Of a stretch of 64,000 bases of DNA, positions 1-12,800 are shown in pieces; position 1 is the first letter of the stretch; every line of letters begins with the position of its first letter. The position numbers and the translations under genes are program-made. The notes below the pieces were generated by a model. That model saw nothing but the letters and a program-made list of their open reading frames with translations, was not told the DNA's origin and did no database searches. This DNA comes from Tetrahymena thermophila SB210. Lineage: Eukaryota > Ciliophora > Oligohymenophorea > Hymenostomatida > Tetrahymenidae. The DNA lies in contig NW_002476463.1 in NCBI RefSeq assembly GCF_000189635.1, forward strand, positions 124,001 to 188,000, written 5' to 3'.

Positions 1-659
1 TTAATTAGTTTTACCTAAATTCTTCAAATAATTTTATTCAAATTTAGTTACTTAAAAAATAAAATTATGGTTGGAATAATAATCAAGTTTTTCCTTTTAA
101 ATTAGTAAATTTTTACTCTATTTTATATTTTCGTTGGGATTTTTTATTTTTTAAACAAGGTTACTGAAAAATGTATAAAAAAATTTATCCACAATTTTTG
201 CCTGAAAATTTTAATTTTAAATTAAATATATCATGAAAATACTAAAATAATTATAATTTGTAAATAGTTAGCAAAATTTGATAATTTGTTTTAAACCATA
301 TTTATAAATTTAAAAAAAATCAATTAAAAATCCAACATAAAACAATAGATCAAATCAGATAATTAATCTTTAAGAATAAATAAATAAAGCCATTTAAATT
401 TGTAAATCTAAAATAATATTTTATTTGTGAATTAATTTATTTCATATTTCAAACAAAAAATTATATTAGCTTAGAAAATTAAGCTAAAATATTGTTAAAT
501 AATTCATTAATTAATTTTCATTGGTATTTATTTATTTCTTATTTTTATTTCAATAATTAGTGATGTATTTTATTGGTTTATTATTGTTTAAAATTCATAT
601 CTATTTACTAAAAATTGGTTAGAAAATTTATTAGCTAGCTATAAATAAATTAGAATTAG
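1..659. other. AT-rich intergenic leader
   Basis: No coding stretch was recognised. The sequence is nearly pure A/T with scattered TTTATTTA and AATTAATT runs. It should contain the 5' flank of the gene starting at 660, but no specific promoter motif can be named. Confidence 0.5.
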
Positions 660-1993
660 ATGTCTGTAAAGAAATCTGTGAGAAGAAGCTTATATGGGGA
701 TAGCATAGGATTATAAAATTTTTTACAGCAAGATATTTTAAAGAATAGCCCAAGATCTTTGTATTAGCCTTCGATTGACACTTAAAGGGAAGAATCAACG
801 CAGGCCAGTAAATTAAATAAATACATTATGATGTTTCTCATTTTGATTTTTAGATAGTATTTCAGCCCAATCAAAAAGATTGAACTCAATTGTAAAGTCA
901 AAAAGAAGTACATCAATAAATATAGCTAGAGGTAACTCAGCATACAACTCTAGTGAAGTAGATGTGAATAATTATGAAAAGTATTTAATTATCTTTACTG
1001 CTTTTTATACTTTAATAACTTTATCAAAAAGAAATACAAATAATTATTAGCACTTGTTTACCAGAAATCAATCGCCTACAAGCTGTAGAGATTTCGCATT
1101 CAGTCTGAGATATCCTATGAATCTGAAAACAATATAAGGATCATAAAAAAAAGAAACATCTCCTCCAAAATGCTATGAAGAAACTATCAACAAAAAATTT
1201 GTAAATGCAGATTTTTAATTGCCAAGTGAAAGAGTAAATCTATTCAGATCTATTTCATTAAAATTTATCCTTTCTCTAAATTAATTAATAAATTTTTGTA
1301 TTGAAATAAACCACTAATTTTTTATTAATACAAAGTTAAATATTATTTAATAAAATAATAGCCATAAGAAGTAATTGCATTACTTTAAACGCTTTTCTTA
1401 GAATTTAAATTTATTAAATAAGTTTGACCACTTGATTAGGAAAAGAGTAGGTCCTACTATAGGACACATATAGCTAGGTTTTGAAGTAGGCTTAAGAAAT
1501 TATAGCAGATCACCTAAAGAGCAGTCTTAAGAAAGAGAGTGGGATCCAACTTAGTTTAAAGACAATTCAAGTATTTTTTTTAACAAATAATAGAATTTCT
1601 TAATTAAAATTAAAAAAAGACAAAACTGTATTTTTGCCATCAATTTAGTAAGAGATCAAACTAAAAAAGACCCTGAAACGACCAGCCAAAAGAAATATCC
1701 ATTTATATAAACAATATATGAAATAATTTGAAATAGATGCTTTGTATTTATTATTATTATTATAATAATTGTTAAATAAACTAACTAAATCTTTTGATAA
1801 AAGTGACGGGCAGTAAAACTATCCACAATATACTGATAAGATAGTAAGAAGTAAAAATTATAATGAGATGACACCTTTGAAAAAATATGAAAAAGATGGA
1901 GACAAACCAATAAATTAGTTGAAATGGGAATTAAATTTGAATAATTATTCAAATAAGCCTAAATAAACTTTTACAGATAAAGAAAACGAATGA
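660..1993 (+). CDS. Basic protein of unknown function, five exons, 320 aa
   Basis: The model has exons 660-807, 854-980, 1032-1225, 1440-1743 and 1804-1993, which join to an exact multiple of three (321 codons) and end at TGA. Four GT...AG introns of 46 to 214 bases fit. TAA/TAG are read as Gln. The N-terminal third is rich in Ser, Arg and Lys (starts MSVKKSVRRSLYGDS). The middle (about residues 157-245) alternates an amphipathic helix with short beta-like stretches, including IQLSLKTIQVFFLTNNRI. This weakly recalls the HU-like repeats of CCDC81-type proteins, but the likeness is not strong enough to name it. The tail is charged and ends ...TDKENE. The splice at 1225/1440 was chosen because it is the only one tried that keeps a protein-like frame; an alternative acceptor near 1370 opens a different frame. 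The gene lies tail to tail with the kinase on the other strand. Confidence 0.7.
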
Positions 1994-2019
1994 ATTAAAT
2001 AAATACAAAATCCATTTAT

Positions 2020-2078
2020 CTATTTATTTATTTATTTATTTATTTACTTACTTACTTATTTAATTAATTAATTAATTC
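2020..2078. repeat. TTTA/CTTA/AATT microsatellite between convergent genes
   Basis: About ten tandem tetranucleotides, mostly TTTA, then CTTA and AATT. They lie in the 297-base gap between the gene ending at 1993 and the kinase ending at 2291. No other feature is visible in the gap. Confidence 0.85.
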
Positions 2079-2290
2079 ATTAAAAAATTAATTTATTTAA
2101 CAATATCAAAAAAATAATTTAATTTTTTATACTTTTAATTACTATTTCGATTTTAAACATTTAATAAATTACGATATTTATTTGTCATAATTTATTTGCT
2201 TTTATTTCATTTATTTATATATTTATTTTGTTTAAATAAATACTATTTAATTACTAAAAGACATTTTTTTATTCAAATAAATTTCTAGTA

Positions 2291-3766
2291 TCAATTCGCT
2301 CCTTCTAAAATTTGTTAAGGAACAATAATAGTCTTTTCTTCAATGAATTACTTACTTTAATCATCCAAATCTTATAACCATTAAGCTAAATTGGCTTCAT
2401 ACATTAAATTATTTAAAATAAATGGATGGGCCTATTTAATATAAATAATTCCTTAAAATTTATTTGCATTTAAACTATAAATTTTACTAAAAGCTCTACT
2501 GCTTTAGATCTTTTAAGAGGGTCTATATATAAACTATTTATTTTAAAATAAATATTAGATAGTAATCCTATTTCAAATTAAACAATTTATAATTAAAAAC
2601 ATAAATTTTTGATTAAAAATGCCTAAGTTATTTATTCTTTTTGAATGTATTTACCATTTAGATACAAAATCTTTAAGTTCATTTGAAAAATTTGATTTTT
2701 CTGGTAGTCTAAAACACTTATCTTTTTCCTAATGACTTTCAAATAAGTAGTGAAGCTCTATAATTTATTTTTCTTTACCGAAAGGATATTATCCAATACA
2801 CAATTCATATACTATCATGCCTTTACATATTAAATATTTTTTTAGATAAATATATTTTATAAAATTTTACCAAAACTCCATATGTCTGAGGGTTAACCAT
2901 ATTCAGCTCCGTCTATTCTCTCTGGAGACATATATGCAGTTGTTCCTCTTTAAGATAATAGTTTTTAATCAGTTTACTCTAACTCTTTTGTGACTCCAAA
3001 ATCTGTTAATTTTACTTGACCTTATCTGTTAACCAAGATATTAGCTGGCTTTATATCTCTATGCACTTGTTTGTAAATTATATGCAAGTGCATCAATCCA
3101 CATAAAATCTATTATAAAATTAAATTCTAGAAAATTTTTAAAATTAAAAAAATTACTTGCTAACAAATACGAGCTAAGATTGGCTCAGTCATTATTGTTA
3201 TATGTTATTTTTATAAAATTTATATTTTTTTTATCACATCTTTTATTGAACCAAAATCCATTAATTCTAAAATAATTTAAACTTGTCCTTAGTTGAAAAA
3301 CGCATCATACATGAATACGAAAAAATCACAGCCATTTTGTTATGCTTCTTTATTTTCTTGTAATATAATCAAATCATTCTCAATTTGTCTTCTTTTATTC
3401 TGATCATAAACTGTTATTTTCTATATTTAGTTTAATTGTTGATAATTAGAATCTGTCATCTCTATTTTATTTTACTTTTATTGCTACTTTCACATTAAGT
3501 GGAACAATTATTCCTTCTTCAACAGCGCTTGCAGCACCTTCTCCAATCCTTTTCCCAGAATTTTGTATATCGCTTAATTTAAGATTGTAAAACTAATATG
3601 GTTGCTCATTTTTTTTGTTAGTACTCAATCTCTCAATTCCATTGCTTGTAACTCTAATGGCAGACCTATTAAAATGCATGTATTCTTTATCAATCTTTGA
3701 ATTTTAACTTTGTTCAAGCTGATCAATAACAGCTATTTCTAATGGTTTCTTTCTACCTTTTTTCAT
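2291..3766 (-). CDS. MAP kinase kinase (MEK/MAP2K-like) protein kinase, 396 aa
   Basis: Dual-specificity MAPK-kinase-like enzyme expected to phosphorylate a MAP kinase in the cytoplasm. Exons on minus: 3766-3157, 3108-2881, 2820-2655, 2533-2488 and 2431-2291. They join in frame to 397 codons including TGA. The conserved landmarks come in order: glycine loop IGEGAASAVEEG, VAIK lysine, hinge LELMDFGSIKDVI, catalytic loop HRDIKPANIL, DFG in KLTDFGVTKE, MEK-type GTTAYMSPERI, SDIWSFGMIVYEL, and the late motif DPLKRSKAVELLAHPFI that marks the end of the domain. The activation segment has Ser/Thr residues between DFG and SPER, as expected for MAP3K control. An in-frame ATG at 3895 would add 43 residues. 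I chose 3766 because the extra stretch is low-complexity, but the start is not settled. No missing catalytic residue is seen. Confidence 0.92.
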
Positions 3767-4011
3767 TTTATCTACAAGAATCTAAAAAACTCGCTCTTAT
3801 TTTAAATTAAACTAAAAATTTAATGATATTTTATTTATTTGAAGTAAAATTTTGAAATAAATTGTTCTAAGATTTTGAATAAATTCTAGGAGCATTTAAA
3901 CTTTTTCAATATTGAAATCTATTTATAAATAAATCAAATAAGTTTTGTTAAAAAATATTTTGTGTAAAAAACCGACTTAAATTTAGCAATTTTTAGGGCA
4001 GTATTTGAAAA

Positions 4012-4422
4012 ATGTAGGAGGAAAGACAAAAAAGAGATCAAGTAAAGCATTTAGAAAAGGAATTCACTGAAAAAACTTAGTTTATGATCTAGGATATTTT
4101 TTCAAAGTTGATTTTTGAACATCATCGTAATAATATTAAAAAGATAGCTGAGTGTTTCAAAACTAATAGAAATGATTTACAAAAAGCTCATGAATGCTCC
4201 GAGCAACATGAAATAAGCTAATAAAGACTAGAAAAAAGAATATATGATTTCATTTAAAACCATCAAGAAGGAATTACAAATTGTACTTCACTATGTACTA
4301 CTAATATTTATACTCCAGTTTCAGAATGTTATTAATAATGTTTCCAACAGTTCATAGAATATTCTAATATTCACATACAATAAGCAAGTCAATTTATACA
4401 AACTGAACTAGGTTAATAATGA
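4012..4422 (+). CDS. FAM136A-like (DUF842) twin-CX3C small protein, 136 aa
   Basis: Single exon from ATG to TGA with several TAA/TAG glutamines. The protein is almost all helical, starts MQEERQKRDQVKHLEKEF, and carries two CX3C motifs near residues 89-93 (CTSLC) and 106-110 (CYQQC), with two further cysteines upstream (in AECF and HEC). The order and spacing match the FAM136/DUF842 family: a long helix with a first Cys pair, a second helix, CX3C, then CX3C followed by a terminal helix. Animal FAM136A is about 138 residues and mitochondrial, so the length fits. A role in the intermembrane space, with oxidative folding of the CX3C pairs, is inferred from the family. One of the first-half CX3C pairs is reduced to single cysteines here. 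An alternative is an unrelated CHCH-like protein. Confidence 0.7.
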
Positions 4423-5194
4423 GAAATATAATAACTAAAAAATTCAATGTATTCCTATTCAGAATCTTAATTATAATTAGTAAAAAATACACATTTTTTG
4501 GTAGTTTAAACTTGTTTTAATTCATTCATTCATAAAAAAATATTAAAAAAAAGGTTTCTGAATTAAGAATCGTAAAATCAATATATTATTTATTTAGGGT
4601 TAAATTTATGAAAACATTTATTTTAATTTGTTACTCTAAATATATACAATAAGATGATACTAATTAATATAAAATAGATTTGATATTTATTACTGATGTA
4701 ATTGAATTCTTAGTTTTTATTTTTGTAAATTACTCATTTTTCATTTTTATTTTATTCTGAAGAAGAGATTTAAAATTGTTTTTTCTAATAGTTTTTATTT
4801 AATATTTTCATTGAAATATATTTTTTTTAATTGTTAAAAATCATTTTGCTATTTATTTGTTATTTATTTTGTAAATTTGTTAAAGGAGTTTTTATTTATT
4901 TTTTAAATATTTATATTTTTATTAATTAAGTTATTTAATAGAAACCTTCACTCACTCATTCATCCATTAATTAATTCCTTTTTTCTGCTGATTTTGTATA
5001 ATTCTTTTATAATTATTAATTTTAATCATTTCTATAAAAAGAAATGTAAGCTATAAAATATAAGTCATTGTTACTTTTATCTATTTGTCTATTTGTAATA
5101 ACAAAATTTTATGATCAAGTAAATCTAACTAAATTCACTTTTCGTTTATTAAAATTGACAATTTTCAGATTTTGCTTTATGCTTACAGGTTTCT
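4423..5194. other. Intergenic, no gene recognised
   Basis: AT-rich sequence between the FAM136-like gene and the 3' end of the minus-strand gene ending at 5195. It has long T runs and no frame with coding-like composition. Confidence 0.5.
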
Positions 5195-7264
5195 TCAAGA
5201 GATAATTAACTCTCTCTTAATGTTTGATACTTATCCATAGTTTTTAGGAGTGAATTGCTTTTGATAGAGGTAAGTTCCCTATTTATTAGCCTTGCTAATT
5301 AAGTCTTTCGTTGCTTAAGGGACAACGTAGAGCTCATACTTTAAAGGATTATGCTCTTACAGATAGAGCTCTTTTGCAGTGTAAGTAGTTATCTTGATTT
5401 CATTCATGTTTAAGTATTTCCTCTTTCTATTTAAAAAATTTACATTTGTGGTGTAAGATGAGGGATTATCAAGTGAGAAACTGGTTCCACGAGAAGACTC
5501 TTGCAAAGTAGTTGAAGAATTTAATTAACTTCTGTTCGAAAGCTATGAATTTTATTTATCTATAAAGGAATTGTTAATTTTATTTCTAAGTTCGTTTTAG
5601 TCATATTCGTTCTCATAATCCTCTTCACCTTAGATATTTATAATTTCTGATTCGCTGATAGCAGAGTGACAAAAGTTAAATATTTGATCATTGTTTTCCA
5701 TTTAAATTCTATTTTTATTATTGTAGTTACTGTTGCTAATCAATCTGCTGTTATTTGTTGCGCTTCTTTATCTCTGATTCAACTTTAAACCGTTTATTTG
5801 CAATATCTTCTCCTAATTTCTATTTAGATCAACTTCTGTATTTTTACGAGAATGGAAAGCAGTTCTTGTCGAAGGAGTTCCCAAAATAGAGGTTTTACTC
5901 CCACTTGTTGTCCTTATTCTCGAATCTAAAATTCTAGTAGAAACAGATGAATTAGTGTTATTTTAAGAAAATTTAACTCTTTCGTCAAATTTAGCCTTGG
6001 AAGACAGATGTAACTGAGGAGGTCTCTCTAATTTAATTTAGTTTTCATAAAGCGATTAATTTTAATTTACATTAGGGTCTCCCTCGATTGAATAGTAATT
6101 ACTAGGAGATGAAATAATATCTTCATTATTTATTCTCAAACTCTTATTTTGAGATGAAAAATGTAAATAATTATTATTGCCCTCATATTTAATTGTCTAA
6201 CTTAAATTTTATTTTTCTTAGATGTCTTGTGTTTATCTGATTTTAATACTGTATTAAGTACCACTTTTTTTGTATTTTTTACTATTTTTCTTTGGTGTAT
6301 TAGCTGCAGTAGCTGCATTGAACATGCAAATCTTATCTGAAGTTTAATCTTTCTTTTAATTCTTTTTAGTGCTTAAGCTTCTTCTATAATTGGATTTCCT
6401 TTACTATTCTAAAATCTCCTGAATTAAGGCTCTTTCTTTTTATTCAAGATTCTTCTCCTACTACCTTTATATTCTAGATTTAAGCTCATCATATACATCC
6501 TTTATCTTTTTAATCCCTTAAATGTACTCGTTTGGGTTTTCTGCAGATTACGAAAACAAAAACCAATTCTTTTCAATAAACTTAACAGTTTTTTCATCAT
6601 TGACAAGATCATTTTTAAGGTCTTGTAAAAAGTTAGGCTTCCTAAACATTTTTTCTTTTTTATTCTTTTATTCTTATAAAAGAGTAGGATCAAAAGAATA
6701 TATGCTTTTCTTTTTATCTGCAAAATATGAGACTAGCTATTGATTTTTTATTTGCAAAATTTTCTATTTTCTAATTAGACGCTATTTCATTTCTTCTTTT
6801 TCTTCTTAAGATATTTATTTCTTAGGATTCTTCTAAAAATAAGGCATGCTGTGCATGTTATTACCACTGTTTTCTTACTTTTCTGTATCTTAATTTGAAT
6901 TAGATTAAATTGGTAAGCAATTTTATCGCACTTAAAGATTATATTCGAGCAAATCTATTTTTTAATCTAATAAATCTTACTTGCACATATGTGCAATATC
7001 TGTGTACTTGTTTACATCTACAAATTTGGATGGGTCAACTGCCTTTGGGTCAGATTCTAGTTAGCTTTTTGAAATATATGTGCCAGCTGATTATGATAGA
7101 TTACAAATATTCCAATTAGAATTTGCATTTAAAAATTCTTAAATATTCTCCTCTGTCTTGATATTTTCACTATTATCAGTAAGTATTTTTATGTTCGATG
7201 AAATTAAATTGGAAGGAACAGCTTTTTTTTTGACTCCAAGGACTGTTATTTTAACAGGATTCAT
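5195..7264 (-). CDS. Intronless Gln/Asn/Lys-rich protein with coiled-coil segment, 689 aa
   Basis: One open frame of 690 codons from ATG (7264) to TGA (5195-5197) when TAA/TAG are Gln. Translation starts MNPVKITVLGVKKKAV and ends ...NIKRELIIS. Residues of about 150-330 are very rich in Lys, Glu and Gln (for example QEEKEEMKQRLIRKQK, then LKSRIQRQQEKNLEQKERA) and should form a coiled coil. The central part is Ser/Asn-rich and probably disordered. The last 90 residues are better ordered (KELYLQEHNPLKYELYVVP). No signal peptide, membrane span or known catalytic motif is visible, and I do not recognise the family. A ciliate cytoskeletal or cortical protein is a guess from composition only. The absence of introns in 2 kb contrasts with its neighbours. 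Confidence 0.75.
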
Positions 7265-9854
7265 TTAATGACACACAAATATTAAAAAAATAGCTTTTTA
7301 AAACTTGTAAATATAATTTATTTTGTATTTTTTGTATTTGCTTTTAGTTTATTTATTGTAATGATTTTTATGAGATTTATGGCTACTTTTTTGCTTATTA
7401 TTAATTGAAATCAGGAACTCTAGGAGAATACTTAAATCTTTGTGTTTTCTAAATTTTTATATTATCCACTAAAATATCTTTATTATTGTTATTCCTTAAT
7501 CACATATTCATATTCAAATAATCAATAAACATTAAAAATAATTTAAAAGTAAACTTTTATAATGATTTTCAATTGCTACCTATCGTCACTTCACATTATT
7601 CCTCTTAAAAAATAATTCTTATCCACTAATTAAATATTTTGTAAATAAATTACTTATTTTCTTTAATTAATTTAGATTTCTATGGTTATTTATTTATTTT
7701 AGTTTTCCTTAAAATGAATAATTATTATTTAAAATATTTAAACCAAAAGTAATTAATAATCCATTAAAAAATGTATTTCTATTACTTTATATTTCCTAAA
7801 TAATTATAAATCTCATATACTTTTGTAATATTTAAATAAAATAAAATTGAACACACATCTAATAATCTAATATCATCTTTTGTAAATAAATAAATACCAT
7901 AATAAAAAGACTCAAATTTATTTATTTATTTTATTCATTTAAGAAATTTTAAATAAAATAATACTTTTTTTAATTAATTAAAAATATAATTTTTATGATA
8001 AAATGACAACAAGACAACTAAATAAATCTATTAAATTAAAAACTGCCCTAAATAAACATAAAAAAAAGAATATATAACATGAGAATAATTAATTGCCTCT
8101 AATAAATAGAAGGAGTAAAATTTGAAAATTTTTATATTTTATTTTAATTTAAAAATCTATTTTAAAAAAATTGAACTAAGTATTAATAAATAAATTAAAA
8201 AAAAAAGAATATTTTTCAAAATTCGATTAATTTTTTATTTTTTTATTTCATTATTTCTATTCATTTAATAGTAAAAATGTTTTGCTTATTAGTTTGAGAA
8301 AAATTATTAACTTTTCAGAAATAAAAATATTTTTTATTTTTTTTGACAATAACCTTAATAACCTCTTACAACAACTACATTTTTTAATTTTATTAAATTC
8401 GGAGAGATATAATTCAAAATAAATATAACACTGTAAATCATAGTTTTATTTTGTATTTATGTTGTAAAATATAAATTTATCAAAAAATATCAATTATCTT
8501 TTGAAAAAAGTTGAAAGATTTTAAAAAAAAAACAAGAATGTAAAAAAAACCCATGAAATAAAATATTACTATTCAGGTGCAGCTAATTTTATAATTTAGA
8601 TAAACAAAAAAACATAAATTTAATACTGAATTTTTCACTTCAAATCTTTGTGCAAATAACAATAAACACAAAAATATTAGAAAATTAATTTCTTATTGAG
8701 TATCTTTGTAAATAAAAATATCATAACTAATTTTTTAAATTTTCAAAAATAAAAAATTTAATTCATTTAACCAAATATGATAAAACAAGCAGAAAAGTAG
8801 AAAAATTTTTTATAATTTTGTTACCGTAGAGTGAAAAAAATGTATAAATATTTTAACTATTACAGAAAAAATATTTTCTACAGCAAAAATTTTATATTAT
8901 AAATAATATTTATAATGATATCTTACTTGATTATATTTAATTTTTAAGGTTAAACACTAAATTTTGTGTGATCATTATACTTTTTATTAGAAATATATCA
9001 TAGTATATTAGCTAAACTATAATAAAAAATCAAAATTTACAAATTTAAATAGAATTAAGTAAAATATGAATGAATTCTTCTATTAAATTAGATTGATATA
9101 AAAATAATTACTCTCTTAAATTTGAATGATATAAAAATAAATTAGTACTTTATTTTTTAATAAAAATATATATTATTAGAACTTTTTTGATCTTTTTCTA
9201 GAACATAGATTAATTAGTTAATTACTAGAATCTAAAGTTAGTAATATAAATAAATATTAAGTAAAACTTGATTATTCACATTCACAATTTGCTAAATAAA
9301 TTCAATAAATTTTCTAATTATTAATTAGTTAATATTATTTTTAGCAAAAATAAACAAATTTAACTATTAAATTATGATTGATTACTTTAATTGTACTCAG
9401 ATTATTATCTAGAAAATCTTTTTTCTAATAAATTCTATCTATTTACTGGGATTAGTAATTCCTTTAATTCCTCAAAAATATAAATACTTTATAATAAATT
9501 TTATCTAATAAATGATGATAATTTTATTTTTTTTATAAAAATTTATTTTAAAAAGTTATATCGCTTTAATTTTAATAAAATGAGGTGATATTTATTTATT
9601 TTATGTGTATTGTTTTAGAATGAATTAGTTAGTTTTCTAAATTAAGTAAATTTACTTAATATATCGAATGTTAGCGATTTTTATTATTTTTTTATACTAA
9701 TTAAATCTGATTATTTACTTCTTTTTTTAAAATGATACAAATATAATATCCTATAACTAATCAGTTGCCATATTTAAAAGAATTAGCTCTGATTAAAAAA
9801 TCCTATAAATATTTAATTATTAAAATATTAAAATCAAGATAGAGACTCAGAATT
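7265..9854. other. Gene-poor AT-rich stretch of 2.6 kb
   Basis: No frame with protein-like composition was found on either strand, and no RNA gene was recognised. It holds poly-A and poly-T runs, AAAT and TTTA tracts, and short imperfect repeats such as AAAATATTTT. It separates two genes that diverge, so it should include promoters for both, but none can be pinpointed. Confidence 0.5.
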
Positions 9855-12800
9855 ATGAATAAAATATTAATATCCTCAATAATTTGTAGATTTTTCATTT
9901 ATTATTTTTAAATTTCATTTATATTAAGCTTTATTTAAATTTTTTATCAGGTTTTTCTTTTTCAGTAATTGCTCAGGCTTGTACCTAGTTTTTAAATAAG
10001 GCAGAAGCAACTTTGATCATTCCTTTGGGATAAACATGCTTGCTAGAAGACAGTTCAATTAATAATCTAGTTTTGAATAGAATTATAATCGAAGGAACAC
10101 TTTCAATTTAAGATAATCTATCTTTAAAAATAAAGTACAAAGATCTTACTTTAGGTTAAAAAGGTTCTTTAGAAATAGGAAAAGATGCAACTATAATAAA
10201 TAATTTAATTATTTTTGAAGATGTAAGTACTTCATAGTGCTAAGAACCAACTAACACTCAAAGCGTTGGAAAAATCAATATTCAATCAAGGTATATTGAG
10301 ACCTACAGCTTGGGTGATATTTATAAATCATAAAATCTTATCAAGATGTAAAGCAAGCCGGTAAATATTCTTACCAAACAAAATTACATTTTAGTTGACA
10401 GTCTATCTTCTGCGGAATCAAATTAATTAATAAACATATAAGAAGTTTAAGAATAAAATTTAATTCTTAAAGAATCAATTCTAAAAGATAACCTAGTTGT
10501 TAAAATTAATGATGATCAAACTATAAATCCAATTCTATTTAGCGATGTTCCTACTTTATCTGGAGTTATATTCAAAAAGTAATTTTTTACATTAAATAGA
10601 AATAAATCAGATTTAATATAAACAAATTTTATCAAAATTCTAATATCCTTCTATCAATCATATTAAAATATCAATTATCAAACCAAATTTCTTCAAAAAT
10701 TTTTTGTTAATTATCAAAATAAAGATTTTTTAATTTTTATTTGATTTTATTAATTAAAATTTTTTGTTCTATTAAAATAGCACTTGCTTAGTTGGTAATA
10801 TAGATAAGTTCTAAGGAGTGACATTAATTAATCCTAGAGGTCTATATTTAAAGGGTGGATTAATTCAAAGCTCATTGATAAAAGTAGAAAGCTAAGATTA
10901 AAAAGTTAGTAGAATTATTAAATCAGAAGGAGGATTTCAAAAAAATATCTTTTTTAAGTGCTCATAATTGAACCTCCAAATAGGTAGCTCAGATGAAAAT
11001 TCATTTATTGATAACTCATTAGTTAATTCAGATAATATTTAAATAAATGTTAAAAGCGTCTATTTCAGCAATAATTAATTCATTAAAAGCAAGGTTGTTA
11101 TTAATTCTTTGGATTAGAAAAATATTAATCTTAATCAATTTAAATCTTATAATTCAGAACTATCGATTAATAGCTAAACTGATTCTACAATAAGATTTAA
11201 CAAAGGTTTGATTTATAGAAATAAAATATTTACAGTTTCTAATGATATGAAACATTTTTAACTTGATTAAACCATCTTTTTTGCTACCCCTATTGATTTA
11301 AGCAAAGCAATAGTTAGCACTAAATTCTATATTTCATATTGCTTATTTGATGGAAATAATGAAGTTGATCATTTAGCTATATTTAACAGTAACTCAAAAT
11401 AATAAAATATTAATATAGAAAATTCTGTTGCAGTGAAATATAATAGTTTTTTATTCACAACCTCTGATAAATTAAAATAGCCTTAGGTTAAATATTTCTC
11501 AAGGTTAACATCTGAAAATCTATTTACTATTTATTTGAGTTCATTTAAAGTAAATATTAAGGTCAAAGATTATCTACCTTTGTTTAATTTACCTATGATG
11601 AGTATTGTAAAAGATGGATCAGAAGAATACAACATAGTATAAATTGATGATGTGAATATAAACAATGAAAACATTATGTTATCCTAAATTAAATGGGCAC
11701 CTGTTCAAACTTATTAGACAAGATCATTACCAACTTACTTTTAATTAAAAGATATCATTACAACTGACAGTAATAGTAATATAAAGGCATAAATTTCATT
11801 TAACAATCAGCCTAAATAAGAATTAAATTTGAACTAGTTTACTTAATTGATTGGTTAATAATCTAAGAACATTGATTTTACTGATAGTAATGGTCAAATT
11901 TTGGATCCTTCAGAACTCACAATTGAATTTAATGCTTAAAAAGGAAGTCAAAGTGATATCTACTAAAACGCTCTTATTTTTACATCCACAAAAAGAGCAA
12001 TAAAAAAAATAACTGTCGTATAACTGAAGGACTCAAAAGAATAATAAGTCAAAATCATCACTAAATTAGATGGTTATTATTCGTATAGTAGTAACATTGT
12101 TACTTCGTTGTGGAGTTAAAGTCTTAATTAATTTTCTTTTACATGGAAAAAAATGGCAATTGGCTTTTCTGTTTACAAAGTCAAATTTGAGTATTGTGAA
12201 GAAAACGAATTATTTGATGGTAACAAATGCGTTGCTTAATGCAATACTTCAAAGTCTGGATTTTTCTGTTCAGATGAATGCAGTGAAGGATATTATAAAG
12301 ATAGTAACAACCCTAGTACTTGCTTAAAATGCCCTTTTGGATGTAAATAATGTATAGATAGTAACACATGTACTAAATGCCATGAATTCTATCTTTAAGA
12401 TGGACAGAAATGCATTGATAATTGCGGAATTAACTCATTTTAGAAAAATAATTAATGCTAAAAATGCACAGAAGGCTGTGGTCTTTGCTCATCAAACGAC
12501 TATTGTATTGTCTGCCAAGATTATTATTCAATGGATGATGATGATGGAAAATGTGAAAAATGTAAAGAAAACCAAGATGAAAATTGTGATAATTGTCCTT
12601 AAAATTGTAAATAATGTGTTTATAATAGTAAATATTCTTGTTTAGAATGTGAAGATGGTTATGAGCTTGTGTTTGGTTAATGTAAAAAGATAAATACTTA
12701 AGACTCTTCAAAAATTTGTGAAAATGGATAGAGTTTTATAGATGGTTCATGCTAATAGTGCTTCTAAGGATGCTTAACATGCTCTTCACCTAATAATTCT

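Noticed and set aside
1368..1440. Alternative exon continuing the first gene through the region after 1367
   Set aside because: It keeps one open frame for a while but later meets TGA near 1728 (TTTGAAATAG). The model with the acceptor at 1439 gives a consistent product and exact phase.
6502..7119. Short frames on both strands inside 5195-7264
   Set aside because: They are shadows of the long intronless minus-strand gene, which shows consistent codon composition over 690 codons.
8340..8400. Chromosome-breakage sequence or telomere-like motif near AACCTCTTAC
   Set aside because: It does not match the 15-base Tetrahymena breakage consensus, and no GGGGTT repeats occur in the window.
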